Part shown: positions 1 through 8,290 of the stretch, in pieces
Layout of the letters: every line of letters begins with the position of its first letter
Position numbering within the stretch: the stretch's first letter is position 1
Source: CAYYHA01 sp964471535
GTDB lineage: Bacteria; Myxococcota; Myxococcia; SLRQ01
DNA: 18,603 nt
Reading direction: 5' to 3'
Assembly: GCA_964471535.1 (NCBI GenBank)
Contig: CAYYHA010000063.1
Span: forward strand, 1 to 18,603
Position numbers and translations under genes: made by a program
The notes under the pieces: model-generated
The model's database searches: none
Seen by the model: only the letters and a program-made list of their open reading frames with translations
What the model was told of the DNA's origin: nothing

Positions 1-1737
<1,737 letters not shown>

Positions 1738-1778
1738 GGAGATCCTCGTGTCGTGTTCCGGGGCTTGAACTCCTAACG

Positions 1779-1784
1779 ATCATA
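1779..1784 (-). promoter_or_regulatory. Candidate -10 hexamer for prkA
   Basis: On the minus strand this reads TATGAT, five of six matches to the sigma-70 -10 consensus, and would place the transcription start about 35 nt before the prkA ATG. No good -35 element is visible at 16-18 bp spacing, so an alternative sigma factor or an activator would be needed. The surrounding 1738-1848 gap shows no strong hairpin and no poly-T terminator for the upstream ABC genes, so read-through into prkA is also possible. Confidence 0.3.
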
Positions 1785-1848
1785 CCGCCGCCTCCCCCAC
1801 CGATGCGACCTTTGTCCCCGAAGTGAAGACTACGAGCGGGGCGCGCAT

Positions 1849-2655
1849 TCAGAAGTGGGTGAGGGAGCCTTCGCGGCGGGCGCGCCGCACCGCCCAGAGG
1901 AAGATCGCCAGCGAGAGAGGGAGCAGCACCACGAAGAACAGCACAAGCAGGCCAAGAGATTCCCGGAGGGCTGCCGCGTCTCCCCCGAGCAGCGCCTCCC
2001 GCAGCGCCCGGAGCACGTGTGTGGTGGGGAGGAACTCGGCGAGTGTCTGCAGCTCCCGAGGCAAAACCTCCACCGGATAGTAGACGCCCGAGAGGAGCGT
2101 GGAGAGCAGGCCGACCACCCAGGCCAGGGGATCCCCACGCTTGAGCACCATGGTCGTGCTCGCCGAGAGGATCCCCAGGGCGGCGAAGCTGCCTACCCCC
2201 AGGCCGAGCGCCGCCGCCGCGGCGGGTATCCCGGTGGCATCGAGGCTCGCGCCGAAGAGCGCGGCGCCGAAGACGAGGTAGAGCCCCGCCCGCATCGAGG
2301 CGCCCAGCAGAGGAAAGGCCGATTGCGCCAGGATGACCGCCGCCGGCGAAACGGGGGCGGCGAGCACCGCCTCGAGCGTACCCACCAGCTGCGCCTGGCG
2401 CACCCGTCGCGCGAAGCCGTGGAGCGCCTCGCCGAGAAAGGCGTTGACCGCGAGCCCCACCAGGACGAAGGCGAAGTAGCCGCCCCGGTAGCGAGAGAGC
2501 CCCGGCGCCGCCTGCTCGACCACGCCGGAGAGGAAGAAGAAGAGGAGGATGTTCGAGAGGCCGCCGGCCAGCCCGAAGAGGAAGTTGGCCCGGTAGCTCG
2601 CTTCGGTGAGAAGGTCGCGGCGGACGAAGGCGTAGGCGAGCCGCAGCGCCCTCAT
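1849..2655 (-). CDS. ABC-2-type transporter permease
   Basis: A 268-residue integral membrane protein that would form the channel of an ABC exporter with the ATPase encoded just upstream. It has about six hydrophobic segments, including NFLFGLAGGLSNILLFFFL near residues 25-43 and LGLLVLFFVVLLPLSLAIFL near 233-252. The segment GVYYPVEVLPRELQTLAEFL, followed by PTTHVLRALREALL, is the typical ABC-2 membrane-domain signature before the last helix. The ATG at 2655 overlaps the ATPase stop codon as ATGA, so the two are probably translationally coupled. The substrate cannot be read from the sequence. ABC-2 exporters move polysaccharides, lipids, drugs or peptides. No glycosyltransferase or resistance gene lies nearby to narrow this. 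Confidence 0.9.
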   Translation of the reverse strand: MRALRLAYAFVRRDLLTEASYRANFLFGLAGGLSNILLFFFLSGVVEQAAPGLSRYRGGYFAFVLVGLAVNAFLGEALHGFARRVRQAQLVGTLEAVLAAPVSPAAVILAQSAFPLLGASMRAGLYLVFGAALFGASLDATGIPAAAAALGLGVGSFAALGILSASTTMVLKRGDPLAWVVGLLSTLLSGVYYPVEVLPRELQTLAEFLPTTHVLRALREALLGGDAAALRESLGLLVLFFVVLLPLSLAIFLWAVRRARREGSLTHF

Positions 2656-3413
2656 GCCAGGTCCTCCGGTTCGAGGTCGAAGAGATCCATGGCTGCCTCG
2701 ACCACACCCTCGAAGGTGCCCGCTGCCTTGACCCGGCCGTGGTCGATGAGAACCACGCGGTCACAGGCGCGGCGCACCTCGGGGAGGTCGTGGGTGGCAT
2801 AGAGCGCAGCGAGGCCGTCCTCTCGGACCAGGCTGTGGAGGAGGCGGCGCAGCCGCCGGCCAGCGCCCGGGTCCAGTGCGCGGGCGGGTTCGTCGAGGAG
2901 GAGCACCTTCGGCCCGTGCAAGAGGCCTCGCGCTAGGGCGAGGCGTCCGCGGTTGCCGCTCGACAGCTCGCGGAAGGGGCGGTCGATGACCTCTCCGAGC
3001 TCGAGGCGCTCGCAGAGGGCCTCGATTCGGCGCTCCGTCTCCCGGCGGCAGAGGTCGTGGAGGGCGCCGAAGAAGCGCAGGTTCTCCCGCGCCGAAAGGC
3101 GCCAATAGAAGGAGCGCTCGTCGGCGGTGACCAGCCCCACCTCGCGCCGCGCAGCGCGGCACCCCGCCTCGGTGCCCAGGATGGTGGCCTGGCCGGCGTC
3201 GGCGAGCACCGTGCCGGCGAGGATCTTGATGAGGGTGCTCTTGCCTGCCCCGTTGGGGCCGATGAGGCCCACCACCTCCCCCGTGTCGATGGAGAGGGAG
3301 ATCCCGTCGAGCGCAGTCACACGCCGCCGGGAGAGCGGCCGGCGCAGGAGCTCCCGCAGGGGGCGGGGGCTCACGAAGGACTTCTTGAGGTCCCGGATCT
3401 CGACGGCGGCCAT
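2652..3413 (-). CDS. ABC transporter ATP-binding protein
   Basis: A 253-residue nucleotide-binding subunit of an ABC-2 exporter. It has Walker A GPNGAGKST at 52-60, signature LSSGN at 150-154, Walker B VLLLDEP at 170-176, D-loop ALD at 179-181 and switch histidine H208 in YATHD. Two positions are non-standard. The signature has serine for the usual second glycine of LSGGQ and asparagine for the glutamine. The Q-loop region reads VGLVTADERSFYWRLSAREN, with no clear glutamine. The ADERSxYWRL form occurs in a known subset of ABC-2 ATPases, so it is probably functional. The N-terminus contains an insertion (residues 14-31, arginine-rich) before the strand leading to Walker A, as in ATPases of the polysaccharide- and antibiotic-export groups. 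It pairs with the permease gene through a 4-bp overlap. Confidence 0.95.
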   Translation of the reverse strand: MAAVEIRDLKKSFVSPRPLRELLRRPLSRRRVTALDGISLSIDTGEVVGLIGPNGAGKSTLIKILAGTVLADAGQATILGTEAGCRAARREVGLVTADERSFYWRLSARENLRFFGALHDLCRRETERRIEALCERLELGEVIDRPFRELSSGNRGRLALARGLLHGPKVLLLDEPARALDPGAGRRLRRLLHSLVREDGLAALYATHDLPEVRRACDRVVLIDHGRVKAAGTFEGVVEAAMDLFDLEPEDLA

Positions 3414-3429
3414 CGCTTCCCGCTGCGTC

Positions 3430-4140
3430 TCACGGCGTTCGAAACGACGCCAGATCCGAGCTCACGTTCTGCCAGGCGTGCAGCCCCAGATAGGCGAGCA
3501 GCCCACTTGCCACGGCGAGGATAAGAAGCGCCCACGGGCTTTGCCAGCGGACCCGCCATCCCGTTCCGTCGTGGTAGAGGACGGCCGAGAGCCACGTGTG
3601 CTCCGCTTCGCGCGCTTCCGCCTCCGCCTCCGCCTCGGCGCCAAGGGGCCGCAGCCGCGCGTCCGAGGCCGGGTCCGCCCAGGGAATCTCGGCCGGTGGC
3701 GGGGCGACCGATTGCCACATGGCGTCGATGCCCCGCGCGGGGTCGTCCTTCATCCCCGTCATCGTCGGCAGGCTCACCACGTCCTCGGTGTCGAAGCCAG
3801 GGGCGGTTCCGAGGGGGTCGCCTTCGCCAGCGCCGTCCGAAGCCCCGGCGCCGGGCGCGTGCCCTGCCGGGCGACCGGTCGCTGTGGGCAGATCGGGGAG
3901 GGCGTCCGCCTCGAGCGCCACCGTCGCCTCTTCCTCTTCGGGTGCCGGCGGCGATGCCCGGTCCGCGCGGGTGGTGTCCTCGTCGAAGAGCGCATCCTCC
4001 AGGAAAGGGGCGCTTGCTGCGGTGGTCGTGCTCCCCTCGTCGAGGTCGGGATCGGTGAGCAGGGCGCCCGGTTTCACCGCCTCGACCTGGGTGGCTTCTT
4101 CGTCCCCGCCCTGCTGGCGCCTGCGTCGTCGTCCCGCCAT
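3430..4140 (-). CDS. Acidic, Pro/Ala-rich protein with one C-terminal membrane anchor (unknown function)
   Basis: A 236-residue protein I do not recognise. It starts MAGRRRRRQQGG, then runs as an acidic, probably disordered region rich in Asp, Glu, Ala and Pro (residues 12-180). This includes an EAEAEAEAREAE stretch near 169-180. A short conserved-looking block, LSAVLYHDGTGWRVRWQSP (184-202), precedes a single hydrophobic helix (about 203-221) and a 15-residue C-terminal tail. There is no signal peptide, so the expected topology is cytoplasmic N-terminus with a tail anchor. ATG 4140 was chosen; a GTG two codons upstream (4146) is an alternative. The gene lies 29 nt after mltG and 16 nt before the ABC ATPase gene, so it is probably in the same transcript. 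It could be a regulator or scaffold for either neighbour, but nothing in the sequence decides this. Confidence 0.8.
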   Translation of the reverse strand: MAGRRRRRQQGGDEEATQVEAVKPGALLTDPDLDEGSTTTAASAPFLEDALFDEDTTRADRASPPAPEEEEATVALEADALPDLPTATGRPAGHAPGAGASDGAGEGDPLGTAPGFDTEDVVSLPTMTGMKDDPARGIDAMWQSVAPPPAEIPWADPASDARLRPLGAEAEAEAEAREAEHTWLSAVLYHDGTGWRVRWQSPWALLILAVASGLLAYLGLHAWQNVSSDLASFRTP

Positions 4141-4169
4141 CGTCACCCACGAGCGTAGCAGCTCTGCCC

Positions 4170-5213
4170 CTACTTGGCCCGCCGCCGGCGCTGGAAGCGG
4201 TCCACCGCCCGGTTGTGGCACTCGAGGGTTGGGCAAAAGACGTGCGTGCCGTCGTTCCGACTGACGAAGAAGTAGTCCCCGCACTCGCTCGGGTCGACGG
4301 CGGCGATGAGCGCCTCGAGACCGGGGCTGGCGATGGGCCCTGGGGGCAGGCCGGGGGTGGTGTAGGTGTTGTAGGGGTGCGGGTAGCGGAGGTCCGCCTT
4401 GGTGATGTTTCCATCCCAGGCGCCGCGAAGGATCTTCGCGTAGATGACCGTCGGATCGGTCTGCAGCTTCCACCCGTCGCGGAGCCGGTTGTGGAAGACG
4501 CAGCTGATGCGCCGTCGCTCCTCGGCGGCCCCCGTTTCCTTCTCGATGATGCTTGCGAGGGTGACCGCTTCGTGTTTCGAGAGGGTCACCTCCGGCCGGC
4601 GGTGGCGCTCGGCCTCCTTCCAGGCCTCCTCGAAGCGTTCCACCATGCGACGGAGGATGCGCCGCGCAGGGACACCTCGGGCGAAGGTGTAGGTGTCCGG
4701 GAAGAGATAGCCTTCGAGGGAGTCGTGGGGCACGCCCAGGCTCTGCGCGAAGGCAGGGTCCCGGGCCAGGCGCATCAGCTCCGAGGCCGAGGCGAGCCCC
4801 GCCCGCTCGTAGAGCTGCGCAACCTCGTCGAGGCGCAGCCCCTCGGGGATGGTAATCCGGTAGGTGCGCACGCGCCCCGAGGTCAGCGCCTGGAGCACGG
4901 CCGAAGGCGTGCGCGGCCCCTCGAAGAGGTACTCGCCCGCTTTGATCTGCGAGCCGACCCCCTGGATCCAATGCGCCCACAGGTAGAAGAGGCTGCCGGC
5001 CACCGGCACCTCCACATCCTCGATGATCCCCGCCTCGTCGAGCTGCCGCGCCAAGGTGCGCAGCGTGGTGCCCCGCTTCACCTCGAAGACCGCCTTCCCC
5101 CCCGGTGGGGTCACGGGCGTCGACAGGAACCGATCGTACGCGAGGTAGGCGTAGGCGCCGGCGGCGACGGTCAGGGCGAGGATTGCGATGAGAATCTGCA
5201 TGAAGGTCTTCAT
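4170..5213 (-). CDS. mltG: Endolytic murein transglycosylase MltG
   Basis: A 347-residue inner-membrane lytic transglycosylase of the YceG family that cuts nascent glycan strands and helps end peptidoglycan polymerisation. An N-terminal membrane helix (about 5-25) is followed by a LysM-like subdomain (about 41-125). The catalytic domain contains EGYLFPDTY (168-175), SIIEKETG with catalytic glutamate E224 (equivalent to E218 of E. coli), FHNRL (240-244), LQTDPTVIY (250-258) and YNTYTTPGLPPGPIASPG. It ends with the family block around CGDYFFVSRNDGTHVF. I chose the ATG at 5213 because it overlaps the ruvX stop as ATGA and places the helix at the N-terminus. A start 13 codons upstream (5252) is open but would lie inside ruvX. 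The length is normal for the family. Confidence 0.96.
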   Translation of the reverse strand: MKTFMQILIAILALTVAAGAYAYLAYDRFLSTPVTPPGGKAVFEVKRGTTLRTLARQLDEAGIIEDVEVPVAGSLFYLWAHWIQGVGSQIKAGEYLFEGPRTPSAVLQALTSGRVRTYRITIPEGLRLDEVAQLYERAGLASASELMRLARDPAFAQSLGVPHDSLEGYLFPDTYTFARGVPARRILRRMVERFEEAWKEAERHRRPEVTLSKHEAVTLASIIEKETGAAEERRRISCVFHNRLRDGWKLQTDPTVIYAKILRGAWDGNITKADLRYPHPYNTYTTPGLPPGPIASPGLEALIAAVDPSECGDYFFVSRNDGTHVFCPTLECHNRAVDRFQRRRRAK

Positions 5214-5641
5214 GGCGTCCGTCTCTCTGTCGCCGCGCGTGCGTCCAGCCACCCCTGTAGGATGCGCTGTGCCGCGACCTTGTCCACCAGCGCCTTGCGC
5301 CGTTTCCGGGAGACCCCGCCGGCGATGAGCACCGCCTCGGCCTCCCGGGTGGTGAAGGCCTCGTCGTAGGGCTCCACCGGGAGGCGAAGGTGCGCCTCGA
5401 GCTTCTCGGCGAAGGTGCGCGCCCGCCGGCTGCTCTGGCTCTCCCGTCCGTCGAGGTGGGTGGGCAGGCCGTAGACGATGCGCTCGACCTCGAAGCGCGC
5501 CGCGTACTCGGCGACCCGATCGAGGTCGTGCTGTCCACCCTGCCGCCGGATCACGCCCACCCCCTGGGCCGAGATCCCCAGCGGGTCGGTGACGGCGACG
5601 CCAATGGTCTTGCTGCCGATGTCCAGGCCGAGCACCCGCAT
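5210..5641 (-). CDS. ruvX: RuvX/YqgF family nuclease (pre-16S rRNA processing)
   Basis: A 143-residue RNase H-fold protein of the YqgF/RuvX family, which matures the 5' end of 16S rRNA and was earlier described as a putative Holliday junction resolvase. The motifs are in order: DIGSKTIGVAVTD with D7, IVYGLPTHLDGRES (55-68), PYDEAFTTREAE (91-102) and VDKVAAQRILQGWLD with D120. The ATG at 5641 puts the first acidic residue where the family has it. No clear Shine-Dalgarno sequence precedes it. A GTG at 5668 gives a nine-residue extension and cannot be excluded. It is the first gene of the minus-strand operon and is coupled to mltG through ATGA. Confidence 0.95.
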   Translation of the reverse strand: MRVLGLDIGSKTIGVAVTDPLGISAQGVGVIRRQGGQHDLDRVAEYAARFEVERIVYGLPTHLDGRESQSSRRARTFAEKLEAHLRLPVEPYDEAFTTREAEAVLIAGGVSRKRRKALVDKVAAQRILQGWLDARAATERRTP

Positions 5642-5681
5642 GGGGGTTTCGAGCCTAGCACGGGCCACGATCCAGACCACC

Positions 5682-5698
5682 GGTCCGAATTCCGGACC
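5682..5698. repeat. Perfect inverted repeat in divergent control region
   Basis: GGTCCG and CGGACC flank a 5-bp spacer (AATTC), making a perfect 6-bp inverted repeat between ruvX and the rightward operon. Its centre is about 76 bp upstream of the start site predicted from the -24/-12 promoter. That is within the usual range for a sigma-54 activator binding site. It also lies about 40-55 bp before ruvX and could act on that gene instead. Function is inferred from position and symmetry only. Confidence 0.45.
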
Positions 5699-5700
5699 AG

Positions 5701-5714
5701 CCTGCGGCGGCAGG
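5701..5714. repeat. Small inverted repeat next to the 5682-5698 element
   Basis: CCTGC and GCAGG flank a 4-bp spacer (GGCG), two bases after the preceding inverted repeat. It could be a second half of an operator or a chance GC-rich hairpin. The short stem makes it a weak call on its own. Confidence 0.25.
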
Positions 5715-5739
5715 CCTCGTGATTTCAGGGGCTTGCGCC

Positions 5740-5755
5740 TGGCACGGGGGACGCA
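5740..5755 (+). promoter_or_regulatory. Sigma-54 (-24/-12) promoter
   Basis: TGGCACG followed after 4 bp by ACGCA. The -24 element matches the TGGCACG consensus at all seven positions. The invariant GG and GC dinucleotides are separated by exactly 10 bp, as required, and three of five bases of the -12 element TTGCA match. The predicted start is near 5766, giving a leader of about 34 nt that carries AAGGAG at 5788-5793, 6 nt before the ATG at 5800. Sigma-54 promoters need an enhancer-binding ATPase; none is encoded in the window. Confidence 0.72.
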
Positions 5756-5787
5756 ACAGGGGCCGGCATTCCGACCCACCCCAACCC

Positions 5788-5793
5788 AAGGAG
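5788..5793 (+). promoter_or_regulatory. Strong ribosome binding site fixing the start at 5800
   Basis: AAGGAG lies 6 nt before ATG 5800. It is the best Shine-Dalgarno match in the window and supports this start over an in-frame ATG at 5719, which lies upstream of the predicted promoter. Confidence 0.8.
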
Positions 5794-5799
5794 TTCGAA

Positions 5800-6516
5800 A
5801 TGATCGACATACCTTTCTTCGCCGACGCAGCGAAATATCTCGGTGCCGCCCTGAGTCCTGCCGGCGAGCTCCTCGAAGGCGCGGTCGAGGCTCTCACCGG
5901 GAATGCGATGCTCGGGGATCTCGCAAGCCTGGGCCTGAACCTCTCCCTCATGAACTGGCCGGCGGCCGTCGCCGACGTGGTCGAGGTCATGGGAGACGTG
6001 GCGGCAGGCGAGCAAGCGATCGAGCTGCCCTCACCCGACGTGGCTTATGCCGAAGCGGCCGACGGCTACTCCGACGACGAAGAACCGCCCGAGGATGCGC
6101 CGGCTCCCGCCGAGGGCCGTCCCCGCGGGCATCCCGCGGAGCCAGCCAGCCGGCACGAGGCGGTGCCCGTGGGCACCCAGGTGGTGGGCGAGGGCTTCCA
6201 GCGCCAAGTCGACGAGGCGATTCGCGCTCACGAGCTCATCGCGCCCTACATGCGCCTTCGCGCGATCCTGAACGACGCCTCCCTCCCCCTCGAGGAGAAG
6301 ATCGCGATGGTCTTCGCAGAGATCCAGGATCAGCTCGATGCGAAGATCGAGAAGAAGATGGAGGAGGTGGCACAGGCCGATGGGGACGCTTCGAACAAGC
6401 TCACCCAAGAGCTGCAGCTCCTCGTGCAGAAGCGCGAGCGCATGACCACCCTCTCCACCAACCTCTCGCGCATGATGAACGACATGTCGATGCGCGTGCT
6501 GCAGAACATCTCGTAG
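5800..6516 (+). CDS. Hydrophobic N-terminus plus C-terminal coiled coil; possible type III translocator-like substrate
   Basis: A 238-residue, cysteine-free protein without a recognised family. Residues 1-65 are rich in Ala, Leu, Gly and Val and look amphipathic or membrane-active (for example LGAALSPAGELLEGAVEAL). Residues 83-125 form an acidic, Pro-rich linker. Residues 130-238 are helical with heptad-like character (LEEKIAMVFAEIQDQLDAKI near 164-183) and a Met-rich end, MMNDMSMRVLQNIS. There is no signal peptide. The gene directly precedes a SycD/LcrH-like TPR chaperone gene (14 nt apart) and is the first gene after a sigma-54 promoter. Hydrophobic region plus coiled coil plus adjacent class II chaperone is the hallmark of type III translocators (YopB/YopD, IpaB/IpaC). 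I therefore infer a secreted or membrane-inserting substrate, but I see no direct sequence match to those families. Confidence 0.8.
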   Translation: MIDIPFFADAAKYLGAALSPAGELLEGAVEALTGNAMLGDLASLGLNLSLMNWPAAVADVVEVMGDVAAGEQAIELPSPDVAYAEAADGYSDDEEPPEDAPAPAEGRPRGHPAEPASRHEAVPVGTQVVGEGFQRQVDEAIRAHELIAPYMRLRAILNDASLPLEEKIAMVFAEIQDQLDAKIEKKMEEVAQADGDASNKLTQELQLLVQKRERMTTLSTNLSRMMNDMSMRVLQNIS

Positions 6517-6530
6517 GGGAGGAGTCCGCC

Positions 6531-7106
6531 ATGCACGATGCCAGCCACGACGCCGCGGACGCGGTGCTGCACGACGCACCCACGCGGCTCAAGCCGCGCC
6601 TCTCGAGTGCCGAGCGCGAACTCGTACGGCGCTTCCTCCGAGGCGAAGTGACCTTCGCGCAGCTCGAGGGCTTCACCGTCGAAGAGGCCCGCCGCATCGC
6701 GAAGATGGGCCACCGCCTCTACGAGGAGGGCCGCTACGACGAGGCGCGGATCCTCTTCGAGGGACTCGCAGCCATCAACCCCCTCGACGCCTATGCGCAC
6801 CAGGTGCTCGGCGCCATCGCCGAGTGCACCGGTGACATCGAGACGGCGCGGCGACACTTCGACGTCTGTCTCTCCCTGGACCCGAAGAACGTGTGGGTCC
6901 TGGTCAGGCGCGGCGAGCTGCGGCTGAAGCATGGAGACGCCAAGGGCGGTCTCGAGGATTTGGGCTGTGCCCTCGAGGTCGATCCAGAGGGTCGGTCGCC
7001 CGCGGCCCGGCGGGCCGCCCTCTTCGTCGCCGTCCTCGCCCGTGCGGCGCGGCAGGCCGGGGCTGGGAACGAGGAGGCGGTGAGACGGGAGCCTCCAGAG
7101 GTCTAG
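6531..7106 (+). CDS. TPR protein resembling SycD/LcrH class II type III secretion chaperones
   Basis: A 191-residue cytoplasmic protein. Residues 37-145 follow the SycD/LcrH pattern. A short helix, FLRGEVTFAQLEGFT, is like the segment that precedes the first TPR in those chaperones. TPR1 is YEEGRYDEARILFEGLAAIN, TPR2 is VLGAIAECTGDIETARRHFD and TPR3 is RRGELRLKHGDAKGGLEDLG. Chaperones of this type bind hydrophobic translocators in the cytoplasm before export. The C-terminal tail (about 150-191) is Ala/Arg/Glu-rich and longer than usual. GGGGAGGAG lies 6-14 nt before the ATG, and the preceding gene ends 14 nt upstream, so co-expression is likely. A general TPR adaptor is the alternative; the adjacent coiled-coil substrate-like gene favours the chaperone reading. 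Confidence 0.85.
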   Translation: MHDASHDAADAVLHDAPTRLKPRLSSAERELVRRFLRGEVTFAQLEGFTVEEARRIAKMGHRLYEEGRYDEARILFEGLAAINPLDAYAHQVLGAIAECTGDIETARRHFDVCLSLDPKNVWVLVRRGELRLKHGDAKGGLEDLGCALEVDPEGRSPAARRAALFVAVLARAARQAGAGNEEAVRREPPEV

Positions 7107-7153
7107 CGGTCGATTGAGTGCACCCCGCCCTTCGGGAACAATGGGCGGCAGCC

Positions 7154-8290
7154 ATGCGTCCCCTCCCCGGAATGCGCACGGTCGCCGCCCTTTCTTCGCT
7201 GGGGCTCCTCGCCGGCTGTGCAGGGGCGCCGGTCAGTGCGCACCCCGCCGGTCCGATCCGGCGGATCACTCTGCCCCCCGTCGAGATCGAGGCGGGGGGG
7301 CCGGGCGCGCTCGAGCTGGCCGATCTCAACGCTGAGGAGCTGTGGTCGGTGGCGGTGGCGGCCTACGCCGCGGGGGACTACGAGAAGGCCGGACGGGCCT
7401 TCCGCCGCATCGCAGAGATCTTTCCGGAGAGCCCCCGTGCATCCGAGGCAGCGTACAACGCGGGCCTCGCCTTCGAGCGGATGGGCGAGTACCTGTGGGC
7501 CCTCGACGCCTACGAGCCCCTCCTCGACCGCTTCGAGGGAAAGGACCGCCGCGACGTCGCCTTCCGCGCCGCCGAGGCCCTCTACCACCTCGAGGACTTC
7601 GGTCGCGCCGCCCGCCTCCTCGCCCAGATCTCCAAGGACGAGACGGTGACGATGCCGGAGCGGATCGAAGCACTCGTGAAGGAGGGGGTCTGTCTGCTCG
7701 AGCTGGGCGAGGACCGGCAGGCCGAGGCACGGCTGCGGCGGGCGGTGGGCCGCTACCACATCGAACGCCGCCGCAGCGAGGAGGCGGTGGATACCTACTA
7801 CCCCGCGCAGGGCCAGTTCTTCCTGGGCGAGGTCTACCGCTTGCGCTTCGAGCGGGCACGCCTCGACCCCGCGTCGGTGGATCTCGATGCCCTCGCCGAC
7901 GATCTGGAACACAAGGCGGAGCTGCTGCTGTCGGCCCAGGGTCATTACCTGCGGGCCATCCGCATGGGAGAGCCACGTTGGGCGACGGCGGCAGGATTTC
8001 AGATCGGCCGCCTCTACGAGACCTTCTTCGACGAGATGGTGCACGCCTCCCTCCCGCCGGGCCTGGAGGGGGCCTCCGAACGGCTGGCCTACCGGGCCCT
8101 GCTGGCCGAGCGGGTCCGGGTCCTGCTGGACAAGGCCATGACCGCCTACGAGCGGACGCTGGCAACGGCCGAACGTACGGGGGTGAAGGGCGCGTGGCGG
8201 ACCCGGGTGGAGGCGAGCCTCGAGCGGGTGAAGGCCTTTCTGCGCAAGGCAGTGCAGCCGGCGCCGAGCCCCTCCGAGCCGAAGTCGTGA
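7154..8290 (+). CDS. TPR-repeat lipoprotein
   Basis: A 378-residue predicted lipoprotein. A basic N-terminus and hydrophobic core lead to the lipobox LLAGC, with the acylated cysteine at residue 22, followed by AGAP. After a Pro/Gly spacer, tandem TPR-like helices begin near residue 52 (ELWSVAVAAYAAGDYEKAGR, AYNAGLAFERMGEYLWALDA, AAEALYHLEDFGRAARLLAQ). A long helical region fills the rest. The ATG at 7154 was chosen for a normal signal peptide; GTG 7118 (12 residues longer) and ATG 7172 (6 shorter) are alternatives. It follows the chaperone-like gene by 47 bp, and its stop overlaps the next start as GTGA. The role is probably a periplasmic-side or outer-membrane scaffold or assembly factor. 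No specific family is recognised. Confidence 0.85.
   Translation: MRPLPGMRTVAALSSLGLLAGCAGAPVSAHPAGPIRRITLPPVEIEAGGPGALELADLNAEELWSVAVAAYAAGDYEKAGRAFRRIAEIFPESPRASEAAYNAGLAFERMGEYLWALDAYEPLLDRFEGKDRRDVAFRAAEALYHLEDFGRAARLLAQISKDETVTMPERIEALVKEGVCLLELGEDRQAEARLRRAVGRYHIERRRSEEAVDTYYPAQGQFFLGEVYRLRFERARLDPASVDLDALADDLEHKAELLLSAQGHYLRAIRMGEPRWATAAGFQIGRLYETFFDEMVHASLPPGLEGASERLAYRALLAERVRVLLDKAMTAYERTLATAERTGVKGAWRTRVEASLERVKAFLRKAVQPAPSPSEPKS

Noticed and set aside
3430..5538. A 702-codon open frame running through mltG, ruvX and the acidic protein gene on the minus strand.
   Set aside because: Only its last 236 codons (from 4140) look like protein. Upstream it is out of frame with the unmistakable MltG and RuvX motifs and is arginine/proline-rich, as expected for a shadow frame in GC-rich DNA.
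7342..8286. A 315-codon N-terminal extension open upstream of the M48 protease start.
   Set aside because: It overlaps the TPR lipoprotein gene in another frame and is Arg/Gly/Pro-rich. The GTG at 8287 overlapping the lipoprotein stop is the natural start.
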